64,000 nt of DNA from Hymenobacter aquaticus (GCF_004765605.1 NZ_SRLC01000001.1:2294001-2358000); one strand, 5' to 3'; counted from the stretch's first letter, positions 1-8,341 are shown. The notes: generated from the letters alone by a model not told the origin. Program-made: numbers and translations.

Positions 1-2
1 AC

Positions 3-329
3 AACCGGGGCCTGACGCGCCTCAAGCTCAAGGAATACACGCCCGCCATCAGCGACTTTTCCAAAGCCCTGAAGTACCGCCCCGACGACAAAGAGGCGTT
101 TTTCGGGCGCGGCGCGGCCAAAATGCAGCTCTTCAACTTCAAGGCCGCCATTCCGGATTTCACCAAGGCCATCAGCCTCGACAGCGCCTACGCCGACGCC
201 TGGGAATACCGGGGCATCAGCTACTCGTCCATCAACAAGCCCAAAGAAGCCAAAGCCGACCTGGAAAAAGCCGCGGCCATCAATCCGGAAGCCGCCAAAA
301 GCCTACGCCGCTACGCCGGCAAGGAGTAG
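3..329 (+). CDS. TPR-repeat protein, C-terminal fragment (5' end outside window)
   Basis: The reading frame is already open at the window edge, so this is the last ~108 residues of a longer protein. It shows tetratricopeptide repeats, helix pairs with the usual A-x-F/Y-x-R-G and P-D-x-x-x-A-x spacing, for example around FFGRGAAK and AWEYRGISY, each followed by an Asp/Pro-rich turn. TPRs form a protein-binding superhelix; the partner cannot be told from this fragment. The frame stops at TAG 327-329 and is followed by an inverted-repeat element shared with the convergent flavoprotein gene. An ATG at 123 is internal to the repeat array and is not a credible start. Confidence 0.85.
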   Translation, partial: NRGLTRLKLKEYTPAISDFSKALKYRPDDKEAFFGRGAAKMQLFNFKAAIPDFTKAISLDSAYADAWEYRGISYSSINKPKEAKADLEKAAAINPEAAKSLRRYAGKE

Positions 330-336
330 TTTTTTA

Positions 337-566
337 GTTGGTAGTTGCTCGTTGTCAGCTATTAGGTCGTCTGTCATCCTGAGCAGAGCGAAGGACCTTC
401 CTCACCTACCCCAACAGCAGTTCGTACCAACGTGACAAAGCCCTTTACCGCGCCGGTGGTAAAGGGCTTTGTCACGTCGGATCAGCTTTGTCACTCATCA
501 GAGGAAGGTCCTTCGCTCTGCTCAGGATGACAGACGACCTAATAACGGACAACGAGCAACGAACAA
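337..566. repeat. Composite inverted-repeat element (GTTG outer arms, type I arms, core hairpin)
   Basis: A perfect 43-bp inverted repeat (361-403 with 501-543, containing GTCATCCTGAGCAGAGCG) frames a central 19-bp perfect hairpin (431-449 with 458-476, containing AAAGCCCTTTACC). Outside the 43-bp arms, imperfect GTTG-rich arms (about 337-360 and 544-566) extend the symmetry. It lies between the 3' ends of two convergent genes, so the core hairpin may also act as a two-way terminator. The left half, 370-449, is closely similar to 16290-16368 and 19012-19090. Confidence 0.9.
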
Positions 567-574
567 CTAAAAGC

Positions 575-1819
575 CTACTTTCCGCCGAACAGCAGCTTGA
601 CGTAAAAGCTGGGCTGGCGCAGCCGCTCCCGCAGATTCAAATCCAGGAACATGCTGGACAGGGTTTCGGCCAGGGTGGCATTGTTGGCGGCGCGGTTGGC
701 CACGAAGTTGAACAAAGCCGGAAACTGGAGCAGCCGTTGCAACCAGTGGCTCAGGCGCAGCTCCTGGCCCAGCCGCCGGTACACGGCCGCATCGTACTGC
801 CTGAGAAAAGCGGCGCTGGTATCCTGGGCGGCCAGGGCCCGCCCGGCCCAGTCGGCCGCGTGCCGCCCGCTGACCATAGCGTGGCTGATGCCTTCCCCCG
901 TGAATGGGTCGATAAGGGAAGCCGCGTCGCCGAGCAGCAGGTAGCCGTTGCCGGAAATCGGGCGGCGCTTCGAGCCCAGCGGCAGGCCAAAGCCCCGCAC
1001 CGGCCCCAGCCGCCGCGCCGCCCGGAACCGCTCCCGCAGGGCGGGGTGGGTGTCGAGCATTTCGGCCAGCTTTTCGCGCAGATTCACTTTTTGGGCCGAT
1101 ATGGCCTGGGTCAGCATGCCCACGCCCACGTTGGCCTGGCCGTTGGGCAAGGGAAACACCCAGAGGTAGCCGGGCAGGAAGTCTTTGATGAAGTGCAGCT
1201 CGATAAAGTTGTCGGCACTCAGGCCCTGCACTCCGTCGTAGTAGGCTCGCACGCCGGCGCAGTGGTGGGCGGGCTCCAGGGCGTGGCCCGCAACGTGGCG
1301 CGCAAAGACTGACTGCGCCCCGTTGGCCACCAGCAGGATGCGCGCCGAAACCAGGGCCTCACCCTCGGCAGTGCGCAGCAGCCAGCGGCCGTCGGCCGTG
1401 CGTTCGTGCTGGGCAACGTCCACGCCTTCCAGCAGCTCAATTTCGGGCCGCTGGCGCACCTCCCGCACCAGAAAATCGTCGAAGTCGAGGCGCTTGATAA
1501 CGTGGCCGGCCGGCGCATCGGTGGCCGGGTTGTAGCGCGGCTTGAACGGCACCGACAAGCGGCGGCCGTTGGGGGCGAAAAAGTCGATGCCCCAGGAAGG
1601 CACCTGCGCGGCCGACGCCGAAAGGCGGCTGAGTACCTCGGGCCCCAGGCGCCGCAGCTCACTGATAACCTTGCCGCTGAGCCCATCACCGCAGATTTTG
1701 TCGCGGGGAAACACGGCTTTGTCAATGAGCAGTACTTTGTGGCCCGCCGCGGCCAGGTGAAGCGCGGCCGTTGCGCCGCCCGGTCCGGCTCCCAGAATAC
1801 AAATATCGACGTGGCGCAT
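575..1819 (-). CDS. FAD-dependent oxidoreductase, geranylgeranyl reductase family
   Basis: 414 residues, usual length for this family, which uses FAD and a reductant to saturate isoprenoid chains of lipids, quinones or pigments. The N-terminal Rossmann motif GAGPGG (residues 10-15) binds FAD. CGDGLSG (43-49) is the family signature just after the first FAD motif. The second FAD motif GDAASLIDPFTGEG lies near residue 290. The substrate cannot be read from the sequence: menaquinone side chain or carotenoid-type isoprenoids are both possible in this lineage. The start ATG sits 2 bases from a GTTG word array (1822 onward), which therefore occupies the 5' untranslated region shared with divergent fabG. 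Other FAD monooxygenase-like roles remain possible. Confidence 0.82.
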   Translation of the reverse strand: MRHVDICILGAGPGGATAALHLAAAGHKVLLIDKAVFPRDKICGDGLSGKVISELRRLGPEVLSRLSASAAQVPSWGIDFFAPNGRRLSVPFKPRYNPATDAPAGHVIKRLDFDDFLVREVRQRPEIELLEGVDVAQHERTADGRWLLRTAEGEALVSARILLVANGAQSVFARHVAGHALEPAHHCAGVRAYYDGVQGLSADNFIELHFIKDFLPGYLWVFPLPNGQANVGVGMLTQAISAQKVNLREKLAEMLDTHPALRERFRAARRLGPVRGFGLPLGSKRRPISGNGYLLLGDAASLIDPFTGEGISHAMVSGRHAADWAGRALAAQDTSAAFLRQYDAAVYRRLGQELRLSHWLQRLLQFPALFNFVANRAANNATLAETLSSMFLDLNLRERLRQPSFYVKLLFGGK

Positions 1820-1821
1820 TC

Positions 1822-2003
1822 AGTTGGTTGTTGGTTGTTAGTTGTTGGTTGCTGAACTGTTCAACGCCACCAACGAGAGACGAAGATGGGGACTTAATCC
1901 TGGTTTTAAGCGCTACCGTGCTCTGGCTCCATGCTCAACATTATGGTACCACCGGCCTGATTGGGGCAAAAACCAACAATCAACAGTCAACAACTACCAA
2001 CCA
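1822..2003. repeat. Facing GTTG / CAAC word arrays in a divergent promoter gap
   Basis: A GTTGGTTGTTGGTTGTTAG-type array (1822-1854) faces its rough complement, a CAACAATCAACAGTCAACAAC-type array (1974-2003), across about 120 unique bases. The same word family is found at 337-360/544-566, 18965-19008 and 38299-38331/38345-38378. Unlike most of the other copies, this pair sits between two gene starts (oxidoreductase and fabG). Confidence 0.75.
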
Positions 2004-2009
2004 GAACCC

Positions 2010-2017
2010 TATCTTCG
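2010..2017 (+). promoter_or_regulatory. Candidate -7 box of fabG
   Basis: TATCTTCG matches the Bacteroidota -7 box TAnnTTTG at 7 of 8 positions. It ends 4 bases before the ATG at 2022, so the transcript would have almost no leader. The -33 region falls inside the CAAC word array and no TTTG is visible there. Moderate to weak support. Confidence 0.4.
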
Positions 2018-2021
2018 CCGC

Positions 2022-2771
2022 ATGACGAAACTGCTCGACGGAAAAGTGGCCCTTATTACGGGTGCTTCCAAAGGAATTGGCCGCGCCATTGCGGTGTATT
2101 TCGCCCAGCTTGGGGCTAATGTGGCATTTACTTACCTCTCCAGCGTGGAGAAAGGCCAGCAGCTGGAACAGGAGCTGGCGGCCCACGGCACCAAAATCAA
2201 AGGCTTCCGCTCCGACGCCTCCGACTACGCCCAGGCCGAAAAGCTGGTGGAAGACGTGGTGGCCGAGTTCGGCAAGCTCGACATTCTGGTCAACAACGCC
2301 GGTATTACGATGGACGGCCTGCTGATGCGCATGAGCGAGCAGCAGTGGGACCAGGTGCTGGCCGTGAACCTCAAGTCGGTGTTCAACCTGACCAAAGCCG
2401 CTACCAAGCCCATGATGCGCGCCAAAGCCGGCAGCATCATCAACATGACCTCGGTCGTGGGCATCAAAGGCAACGCCGGCCAGGCCAACTACGCGGCCAG
2501 CAAAGCCGGCATCATCGGCTTCACCAAGTCGGTGGCCCTGGAGCTGGGCTCGCGCAACATCCGCTGCAACGCCATTGCCCCCGGCTTCATCGAAACCGAA
2601 ATGACTGGGGAGCTGGACCAGAAAGTGGTGGAAGAGTGGCGCAAAGCCATTCCGCTCAAGCGCGGCGGCACCCCCGAAGACGTGGCCAAAGCCACCGCCT
2701 TCCTGGCCTCCGACGACAGCAGCTACATCAGCGGCCAGGTGTTGCAGGTAGATGGCGGCATGCTAACCTAG
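2022..2771 (+). CDS. fabG: 3-oxoacyl-[acyl-carrier-protein] reductase FabG
   Basis: 249-residue short-chain dehydrogenase that reduces 3-ketoacyl-ACP with NADPH in fatty-acid elongation, in the cytoplasm. Visible motifs are the cofactor loop TGASKGIG (13-20), NNAG (91-94), and the catalytic Ser144, Tyr157 and Lys161 (NYAASKAG). The C-terminal GQVLQVDGG ending is typical of FabG rather than other SDRs. The frame is open back to 1842, but starting there would translate the CAAC word array, so ATG 2022 is chosen. Downstream is a large inverted repeat (2791-2925). No acpP or other fab genes are adjacent, so a paralogous FabG-like SDR cannot be excluded, but length and motifs fit FabG well. Confidence 0.93.
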   Translation: MTKLLDGKVALITGASKGIGRAIAVYFAQLGANVAFTYLSSVEKGQQLEQELAAHGTKIKGFRSDASDYAQAEKLVEDVVAEFGKLDILVNNAGITMDGLLMRMSEQQWDQVLAVNLKSVFNLTKAATKPMMRAKAGSIINMTSVVGIKGNAGQANYAASKAGIIGFTKSVALELGSRNIRCNAIAPGFIETEMTGELDQKVVEEWRKAIPLKRGGTPEDVAKATAFLASDDSSYISGQVLQVDGGMLT

Positions 2772-2790
2772 TTTTTTTACAGTTTAGAAT

Positions 2791-2925
2791 ACTAGTTCCC
2801 CTCCTTAGATAAGGAGGGGTTAGGGGTGGTTGATTACGTTAGAACATCTTTTTAGAGCTAGTTCTAAAAGTCGTTCTACCGTTTCAACCACCCCTAGCCC
2901 CTCCTCATCTGAGGAGGGGAACTAG
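2791..2925. repeat. Large inverted repeat, CCCCTCC...GGAGGGG type
   Basis: Left arm 2791-2833 (contains CCCCTCCTTAGATAAGGAGG, itself a small hairpin, then GGGGTGGTTGA) pairs with right arm 2884-2925. About 50 unique bases lie between the arms. The unit fills the gap between fabG and the YiiX-like gene, both on +. It belongs to a different sequence family from the AAAGCCCTTT-core elements in this window. A GGAGGGGTTAGGGGTGGTTGA-type intergenic repeat is, from memory, frequent in Bacteroidota genomes. Confidence 0.85.
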
Positions 2926-2951
2926 CTTTTTTAGCTTTAGCCTAACTTCTT

Positions 2952-3623
2952 ATGAAGCTCCGCCTCCTGCTGTTGCTGCTGCCGCTGTTGCTGCTGGCAT
3001 TTCTGGCCTACCCGCGGCTCTCCCGCCGCCTGAACCGCTACCAGGCCAGCCGCCACGCCGAAACGGCAGTTGCGGAGGCTGCGCCCCGGCTCCACGACGG
3101 CGACCTTATTTTCCAGACCTCCCAATCGGCGCAGAGCCGGGCCATTCAGCTGGCGACCAAGTCGGAGTACAGCCACTGTGGCATCCTGTTTCGGCGCAAT
3201 GGCGAGTGGCGGGTATTCGAGGCCGTGCAGCCCGTGAGTGAAACCTCATTGGCCAAATGGGTGGCGCGGGGCAAGGAGGGCAAGTTTGTGGTCAAGCGCC
3301 TACGCGACGCGGAAACCGTACTGACGCCCGCGGCCTTGCAGCGTCTCAAAAAGGCCGGGGAGCAGTACCAGGGCAAAAACTACGACCTCTACTTCGGCTG
3401 GAGCGACGAGCGAATCTACTGCTCGGAGCTGCTCTGGAAGATGTACCAAACCGCTACCGGCCGCGAAATCGGCCAGCTCCAGACCCTGCGCGAGTTCGAC
3501 CTAAGCCACCCGGCCGTGCAGGCCAAGCTGCGGGAGCGGTACGGCAAGCACATTCCGCTGGATGAGAAGGTTATTTCCCCGGTCCGGATGCTGGAGAGCG
3601 AGGAGCTGGTAACGGTGCGGTAA
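2952..3623 (+). CDS. YiiX/YebB-like NlpC/P60-superfamily cysteine hydrolase
   Basis: 223 residues. The N-terminus is a Leu-rich hydrophobic segment (2-20) that should act as signal anchor or signal peptide, placing the enzyme outside the inner membrane. The permuted papain-like fold of the YiiX family is shown by HDGDLIFQTS (48-57), the conserved His in YSHCGILF (His75) and the nucleophile Cys157 in IYCSELLWKMY. Members hydrolyse amide or lipid-linked substrates in the envelope; the substrate is unknown. It follows fabG after a 180-bp repeat-filled gap and is probably transcribed on its own. Family assignment is good; the physiological role is not defined. Confidence 0.85.
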   Translation: MKLRLLLLLLPLLLLAFLAYPRLSRRLNRYQASRHAETAVAEAAPRLHDGDLIFQTSQSAQSRAIQLATKSEYSHCGILFRRNGEWRVFEAVQPVSETSLAKWVARGKEGKFVVKRLRDAETVLTPAALQRLKKAGEQYQGKNYDLYFGWSDERIYCSELLWKMYQTATGREIGQLQTLREFDLSHPAVQAKLRERYGKHIPLDEKVISPVRMLESEELVTVR

Positions 3624-3715
3624 CAGCGGCCCCGCCCTACTGTAATAGGAGCAAGCAATAAAAGTCACAGGGCTTCCCGTGCTTTTTACCGGCGCGGCCA
3701 ACCGGCCCGAACTCA

Positions 3716-5950
3716 GTGGGGGCGTTATTCCCGAAACCAACCCAGGCTCCGGCGGCCTTGGCTTATTCTACCTTTCTATACCTGCCTTCGCCGGGTGCGG
3801 CGGCCGGCGGCTATCTTGCAAGCAACTTCCCGGCTATCTTCGGGGTTCTTAGTGCTCAATCCTTCGCTCTGCCTTTGCTGTCCACCGCTGCTTCTCCCTG
3901 GTTAATCTTGCTGTGCCTGGCCGTGGGCGCGGGTTACGCGGCTCTTCTCTACTCGGCCAAGGCTCCCTGGAGCAAGCCGGTGAACTACGCCCTGGCCGCC
4001 CTGCGCTTCGTGGTCGTCAGCTTTCTGTGCTTTCTGCTGCTTTCGCCCTTTATCAAGACCACGACCACGACCAAGGAGCAGCCCACCATCGTGTTGGCCG
4101 TGGATAACTCTCAGTCGGTGGGCCTGTTTACGCCGCCGCCGGTACTGAATCAGGCCACCACGGGTCTTACCCAGCTGGCCGCCACGCTGCGCGGCAAAGG
4201 CTTTCAGGTGGAAACCCGCACGCTCGGCACCGGAGCCCGTCCGGCCCGGCCCGATTCGTTGCGCTTCCAGGCTCCGGCCTCCGACCTCGACGGCCTGCTC
4301 TCGGGCATCGGGGAAAGCTACGACGGGCGCAACCTGGCCGGCGTGGTGCTCCTCTCCGACGGCATCGTGAACCAGGGCCGCTCCCCGGTGTACTCCGAGT
4401 TCAACTTCCCGATTTACAGCGTAGCCGTGGGCGACACCCTGCCCAAAAAGGACGTGCGCCTGGCCCAGCTGACCTACAACCGCGTGGCCTTCAGCGGCAA
4501 CCGGTTCCCGATTGAGGCCGAAATCGACTACAGCGGCTTCACTGGCGGCGAGGCCTCGGTGCAGCTGCGCGAGAATGGCCGGGTGCTCGAAACCCGCCGC
4601 GTGCCGCTCACGGGCAGTCGGCGCAGCCAGAAAACGACCTTCCTGCTCACGGCCGGGGCCCCCGGCAAGCACCGCTACGAAGTACTGGTGCAGCCCCTGG
4701 CCGGCGAGTTTACCACCCTCAACAACCGCAAAAGCGCCTACCTGGAAGTGGTGAAGGGCAAGCTGCGCGTGCTGCTGGCCGGGGCCGCCCCCCACCCCGA
4801 CCTGAAAGCCCTGCGCGCCGCCATTCAGCAAAACGACAATTTCGCCCTGACGACTTACCTGCCCGGCATCACGCCCCTGCCGGCCCAGAACTACGACGTG
4901 GCCATTCTGCACCAGCTACCCGCCCGGGGCGGCGTGGGGGCCGACGTGCTGGCCGCCGTCAAAAGCCGCCGGGTGCCGACGCTCTACATCGTGGGGGCTC
5001 AGTCCGATTTCAACGCCTACAACGCCTTTGGGACCGGCCTAACCATCACGCCCCGCGGCTCGCAGACCGACGAGGTAACGCCCGTGCTGAACCCGGCTTT
5101 TTCGCGCTTTACCTTCGAGGAAGATGCCCTGCGGCGCTTCGCGGCGTATCCGCCGGCGGCCGTGCCCTTCGGGGATTTGCGGGTGAACAGCGGGGCCGAA
5201 GTGGCGCTGTACCAGCAGGTGGGCCGCCTCAAAACCCAGAAGCCGCTGCTGGTGCTCGGGGGCACGCCGGCCCAGCGCCAGGCCACGCTGCTCACCGATG
5301 GCAGCTGGCAGTGGCGCCTGCAGGAAGCCGCCGACCACGCCGACCGGCCCGAAGCCTACGACCGGCTCATCGTCCGGACCTTGCAGCTGCTCACGGCCAA
5401 CGCCAACAAGAAGCGCCTCGACGTGTATCCCACCCAGGATGCCTTCAGCACCGCCGACGACGTGACGTTCGGGGCCGAAACCTACAACGCCATTTTCGAG
5501 CGGATCTACGGCCAGCAGATTCGCCTGACCCTGACCGACGAGCGGAACCGCACCCGCATCTTCAGCTTTACGAACAGTGAGGATGGCGCGCCCCTGCACT
5601 TGGGGTTGCTGCCCGGCGGCCTCTATCGCTACGCGGCCACGGCCACGCTCGGCGGGCAGCCGCAGCAAGATCGGGGCGAGCTGCTGGTGCAGGAGCAGCA
5701 GCTCGAAACCCTGGAAGCCCGCGCCGACCACAACCTGCTGTATCAGCTGGCCCGGCGCAGCGGCTCCCGCCTGTATTATCCCAGCCAGTTTGCCCAGCTT
5801 GGCCAGGACATTCAGAAAGCCAACGCCAAGCCCATTCTCTACAGCCAGGAAGATTTGCAGGACCTGATCAACCTGAAGTGGCTGTTTTTCCTGCTGCTGA
5901 CCCTGATTACCGCCGAGTGGGCCACCCGCAAATACTCGGGCGGCATCTAA
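3716..5950 (+). CDS. Membrane-anchored VWA-like domain protein
   Basis: Large protein of up to 744 residues. Two hydrophobic segments near residues 60-80 and 90-112 are followed by a von Willebrand A-like region starting at VLAVDNSQSVG, with LAGVVLLSDGIVNQG as the second strand/metal-site motif. A long extracytoplasmic region follows, then a C-terminal membrane helix (NLKWLFFLLLTLITAEW) just before the stop. The layout resembles the large BatA-associated or glutamine amidotransferase-like VWA proteins of Bacteroidota, though no moxR or batA neighbour is seen here. The start is uncertain: the frame opens with GTG at 3716, contains no ATG before the first membrane segment, and the first ~45 residues look unlike coding sequence. 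A start at TTG 3875 or another rare codon is possible. Confidence 0.75.
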   Translation: MGALFPKPTQAPAALAYSTFLYLPSPGAAAGGYLASNFPAIFGVLSAQSFALPLLSTAASPWLILLCLAVGAGYAALLYSAKAPWSKPVNYALAALRFVVVSFLCFLLLSPFIKTTTTTKEQPTIVLAVDNSQSVGLFTPPPVLNQATTGLTQLAATLRGKGFQVETRTLGTGARPARPDSLRFQAPASDLDGLLSGIGESYDGRNLAGVVLLSDGIVNQGRSPVYSEFNFPIYSVAVGDTLPKKDVRLAQLTYNRVAFSGNRFPIEAEIDYSGFTGGEASVQLRENGRVLETRRVPLTGSRRSQKTTFLLTAGAPGKHRYEVLVQPLAGEFTTLNNRKSAYLEVVKGKLRVLLAGAAPHPDLKALRAAIQQNDNFALTTYLPGITPLPAQNYDVAILHQLPARGGVGADVLAAVKSRRVPTLYIVGAQSDFNAYNAFGTGLTITPRGSQTDEVTPVLNPAFSRFTFEEDALRRFAAYPPAAVPFGDLRVNSGAEVALYQQVGRLKTQKPLLVLGGTPAQRQATLLTDGSWQWRLQEAADHADRPEAYDRLIVRTLQLLTANANKKRLDVYPTQDAFSTADDVTFGAETYNAIFERIYGQQIRLTLTDERNRTRIFSFTNSEDGAPLHLGLLPGGLYRYAATATLGGQPQQDRGELLVQEQQLETLEARADHNLLYQLARRSGSRLYYPSQFAQLGQDIQKANAKPILYSQEDLQDLINLKWLFFLLLTLITAEWATRKYSGGI

Positions 5951-5953
5951 CTT

Positions 5954-6049
5954 CGTAACGCGCAGTTCCACCCTGCGGCCCGTTGCCCGATGGTTGTTCT
6001 GGCGACAAGTCCGACAGCAATGATTCGTGAGGGGAAACTTCGCGTCACC
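5954..6049. repeat. Degenerate type III inverted repeat (relic)
   Basis: GTAACGCGCAGTTCCACCCT (from 5955) and its faded partner ending GAAACTTCGCGTCACC (to ~6050) match the type III arms GTAACGCGAAGTTCCACTTCG seen intact at 17714-17797 and 62042-62128, with several mismatches. The core hairpin is absent. It fills most of the gap between the VWA gene and the lipoprotein gene. Confidence 0.65.
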
Positions 6050-6069
6050 TCCTTCTTTTGCTTTTTCCG

Positions 6070-6471
6070 ATGAAACACGGCTTCCTTCTTCTGCTGGCCC
6101 CTGCCCTGCTGGCCGGCTGCAACAACTCGCCCGAAAAGCGGGCCGAATCGGCGGTGGCCGAATACGTCGGCAACCGCATGGGCGACCCGGCCAGCTACCG
6201 GGCCGGCAAGTTTGACACCAGGCCCTATACCCGCCAGGATTCGGTGGCCTACGTGGCCAGCCTGGCCCGGCTGAACGCCGACAGCGCGACAAAACCGACG
6301 GTTTCACCGAAAGTAGCAAACGGCGCGGCGCGGATTGGTACCTTTGTGCGCCACGACTACCGCGAGCAAACCAAAGCCGGCGACGTGAGTCGCGACAGTG
6401 GCGAGTTTGTGGTGTACCCCAACGGCGACGTGGTACAGCTGATTCCGGGCTACCGCCGCGGGCAGCGCTAG
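6070..6471 (+). CDS. Small lipoprotein, unknown function
   Basis: 133 residues from ATG 6070, chosen over an ATG four codons upstream because it gives a clean signal: positively charged MKHG, a Leu-rich core, then the lipobox LAGC with the lipidated Cys at residue 17. The mature part is about 116 residues, charged, without internal Cys. It has no domain I can name. It ends FVVYPNGDVVQLIPGYRRG, which reads like a beta-sheet edge. It is followed 47 bases later by the pseudouridine synthase, with no link in function visible. Location is predicted to be the periplasmic face of the inner or outer membrane. Confidence 0.75.
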   Translation: MKHGFLLLLAPALLAGCNNSPEKRAESAVAEYVGNRMGDPASYRAGKFDTRPYTRQDSVAYVASLARLNADSATKPTVSPKVANGAARIGTFVRHDYREQTKAGDVSRDSGEFVVYPNGDVVQLIPGYRRGQR

Positions 6472-6518
6472 GGCCGCCGCCTTGTTTTGATTTCCCTTAC
6501 CCCAAGTTTTTTTAGCTG

Positions 6519-7406
6519 ATGCGCTACGTTCTCGTCAACAAACCCTTCGAAGTTCTCACCCAATTCACCGATGAGAACGGCCGCGCCACGCTCAAAGACT
6601 TCGTGCCCGTGCCCGGCGTGTATCCCGTGGGCCGCCTCGACTACGACAGTGAAGGTCTGGTGCTGCTCACCGACGACAAGGGCCTGCAGCACCGCCTCTC
6701 CGAGCCGCGCTACAAAGTACCCAAAACCTACCTGGCCCAGGTAGAAGGCGTGCCAACCGAGGAAGCCCTGGCCCAGCTGCGCCGCGGCGTCGACATCAAA
6801 ACCAGCTACACCGCCCCCGCCCAGGCCGAACTGCTGCCCGAGCCGCCCGCCGACCTCTGGGAGCGGAGCAAGCCCATCCGCTTCCGGGCCGCTATTCCGA
6901 CGTCCTGGCTGAAAATCACGATTTCGCAGGGCATGAACCGGCAGGTGCGCAAGATGACGGCCGCCGTGGGCTTCCCCACCCTGCGCCTGATCCGCACCCA
7001 GATTGCCCACCTGCCCGTGGCCGGCCTGAAACCGGGCCAGTGGCGCGAGCTGACCGAGGCCGAAGCCGCCAAGCTGCGCTCGGCCTACTCGGCCACCAAA
7101 ATGCCCGGCGAGCGGGCCGTAGCGCCGAAAAGCACACCCGGCTCGACCAACGAGGATGAGTCGGCCAAGCCGGCGGGGGCGGGCCGGACGGCCGGTGCCA
7201 AGCCCTACGCCGGCCGCCCGGCCGCCGGTGGCAAATCGGCAGGCGCGGGCGGCCGCCCGGCCGCCGCGGGCAAGCCGGGCCGCTCCACGGATTTCGATAA
7301 GCCCAAGGGCAAAGGTGGTTTCAAGCCCGGGGCGGGCGGCGCAGGCCGTAGCGCCGGCGGCCGTTCGGGCGGGGGCCGCAGCTCGGGCCGCAGCTCGGGC
7401 CGCTAG
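6519..7406 (+). CDS. rRNA pseudouridine synthase, RsuA/RluE type, with RG-rich tail
   Basis: 295 residues. Residues 1-185 form the catalytic domain of the RsuA/RluB/E/F family, which converts a specific uridine in rRNA to pseudouridine. VLVNKPF starts directly at the N-terminus with no S4 domain, as in RluE. The catalytic Asp41 is in [10 protein letters not shown], and GMNRQVRKM plus LRLIRTQI are the C-terminal family motifs. From about residue 195 comes a ~100-residue low-complexity tail rich in Gly, Ala, Arg, Ser and Lys, ending in repeated GGRSS/SGR units. It is likely disordered and RNA-binding. The stop TAG overlaps the GTG start of the next gene (TAGTG), suggesting translational coupling. 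The exact target uridine is not predictable. Confidence 0.9.
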   Translation: MRYVLVNKPFEVLTQFTDENGRATLKDFVPVPGVYPVGRLDYDSEGLVLLTDDKGLQHRLSEPRYKVPKTYLAQVEGVPTEEALAQLRRGVDIKTSYTAPAQAELLPEPPADLWERSKPIRFRAAIPTSWLKITISQGMNRQVRKMTAAVGFPTLRLIRTQIAHLPVAGLKPGQWRELTEAEAAKLRSAYSATKMPGERAVAPKSTPGSTNEDESAKPAGAGRTAGAKPYAGRPAAGGKSAGAGGRPAAAGKPGRSTDFDKPKGKGGFKPGAGGAGRSAGGRSGGGRSSGRSSGR

Positions 7407-8341
7407 TGAAACGCCGGCTGCTGTGGGGGCTGCTGCTGGGGTTTCTGGCGCTGAATGGCGTAGCGTTTCTGCATGCCTGGCGCTTTACTCATTTCACCGC
7501 CGAGCCCGGCCGCCACACGGGGAATCCCGAGCAGCTTTCGGCCCTGGACAAAGCCTGGGTGCTGCTGACCGGCATCAAAAACCCCAAGCCCCGCAACCTC
7601 GGCACGCCGGCCTTTGCCTTCCGCACCGTGACCATCCCGAGTGCCAGTGGCCGGCTGGAAGCGTGGTACAGCCCGGTGGAAAACGCCAAAGGCCGCGTGG
7701 CCCTGTTTCACGGCTACACCAGCAACAAGTCGAAGCTGCTGACGGAGGCCGCCGTGTTTCGGCAGCTGGGCTACTCCGTGCTGCTGGTCGACTTTGCCGG
7801 CAACGGGGGCTCGGAAGGCTTACAGACCACCGTCGGCTTCCGCGAATCGGCCGACGTGGCGGCGGCTTATGCTTTCTTGCTCCGGCAGGATTCCGTGGCC
7901 CCCGTTATCCTCTACGGCGCTTCGATGGGCGCGGTGGCCATTCTGCGGGCCGAAAGTGAGCTGGGCATCAGGCCCGCGGCCAATATTGTGGAGTGTCCCT
8001 ACGGCAGCATGCTGCAGACGGCCCAAAACCGCTTTAGCGCCATGCACGTCCCGGCTTTCCCGATGGCCAACCTGCTCGTATTCTGGGGCGGGGTGCAAAA
8101 CGGCTTCTGGGCCTTCGACCTCGACGCCACCACGTTTGCCCGGCACGTAACGGCCCCTACCCTGCTGATGTGGGGCGAGGCCGATCCGCGCGTCACCCGC
8201 CCGGAAACCGACGCCATCTACGCCGCGCTACGGGGCCCCAAGCAGCGCCGCGACTTCCCCAAAGCCGGCCACGAGCCGTACTGGCGCAAGTACCCGCAGC
8301 AGTGGCAAACGACGATTGCGGGGTTTCTGAAGCATGTGTAG
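7406..8341 (+). CDS. Alpha/beta hydrolase (serine hydrolase), membrane-anchored
   Basis: 311 residues starting at GTG 7406, which shares one base with the preceding stop. A hydrophobic N-terminal segment (about 4-22) suggests a membrane anchor. The fold shows the oxyanion strand VALFHGYTSNK (98-108), the nucleophile elbow GASMGA with Ser173, an acid in MWGEADPRVT, and the catalytic His in KAGHEPYW near the C-terminus. This is the usual order Ser-Asp-His. The family covers esterases, lipases and peptidases; the BAAT/YqkD-like subgroup is closest by eye. Substrate is unknown. It is probably co-transcribed with the pseudouridine synthase. Confidence 0.85.
   Translation: MKRRLLWGLLLGFLALNGVAFLHAWRFTHFTAEPGRHTGNPEQLSALDKAWVLLTGIKNPKPRNLGTPAFAFRTVTIPSASGRLEAWYSPVENAKGRVALFHGYTSNKSKLLTEAAVFRQLGYSVLLVDFAGNGGSEGLQTTVGFRESADVAAAYAFLLRQDSVAPVILYGASMGAVAILRAESELGIRPAANIVECPYGSMLQTAQNRFSAMHVPAFPMANLLVFWGGVQNGFWAFDLDATTFARHVTAPTLLMWGEADPRVTRPETDAIYAALRGPKQRRDFPKAGHEPYWRKYPQQWQTTIAGFLKHV

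Noticed and set aside
1842..2021. Upstream extension of FabG from ATG 1842
   Set aside because: Would translate the CAAC word array and has no SDR similarity; FabG starts normally at 2022.
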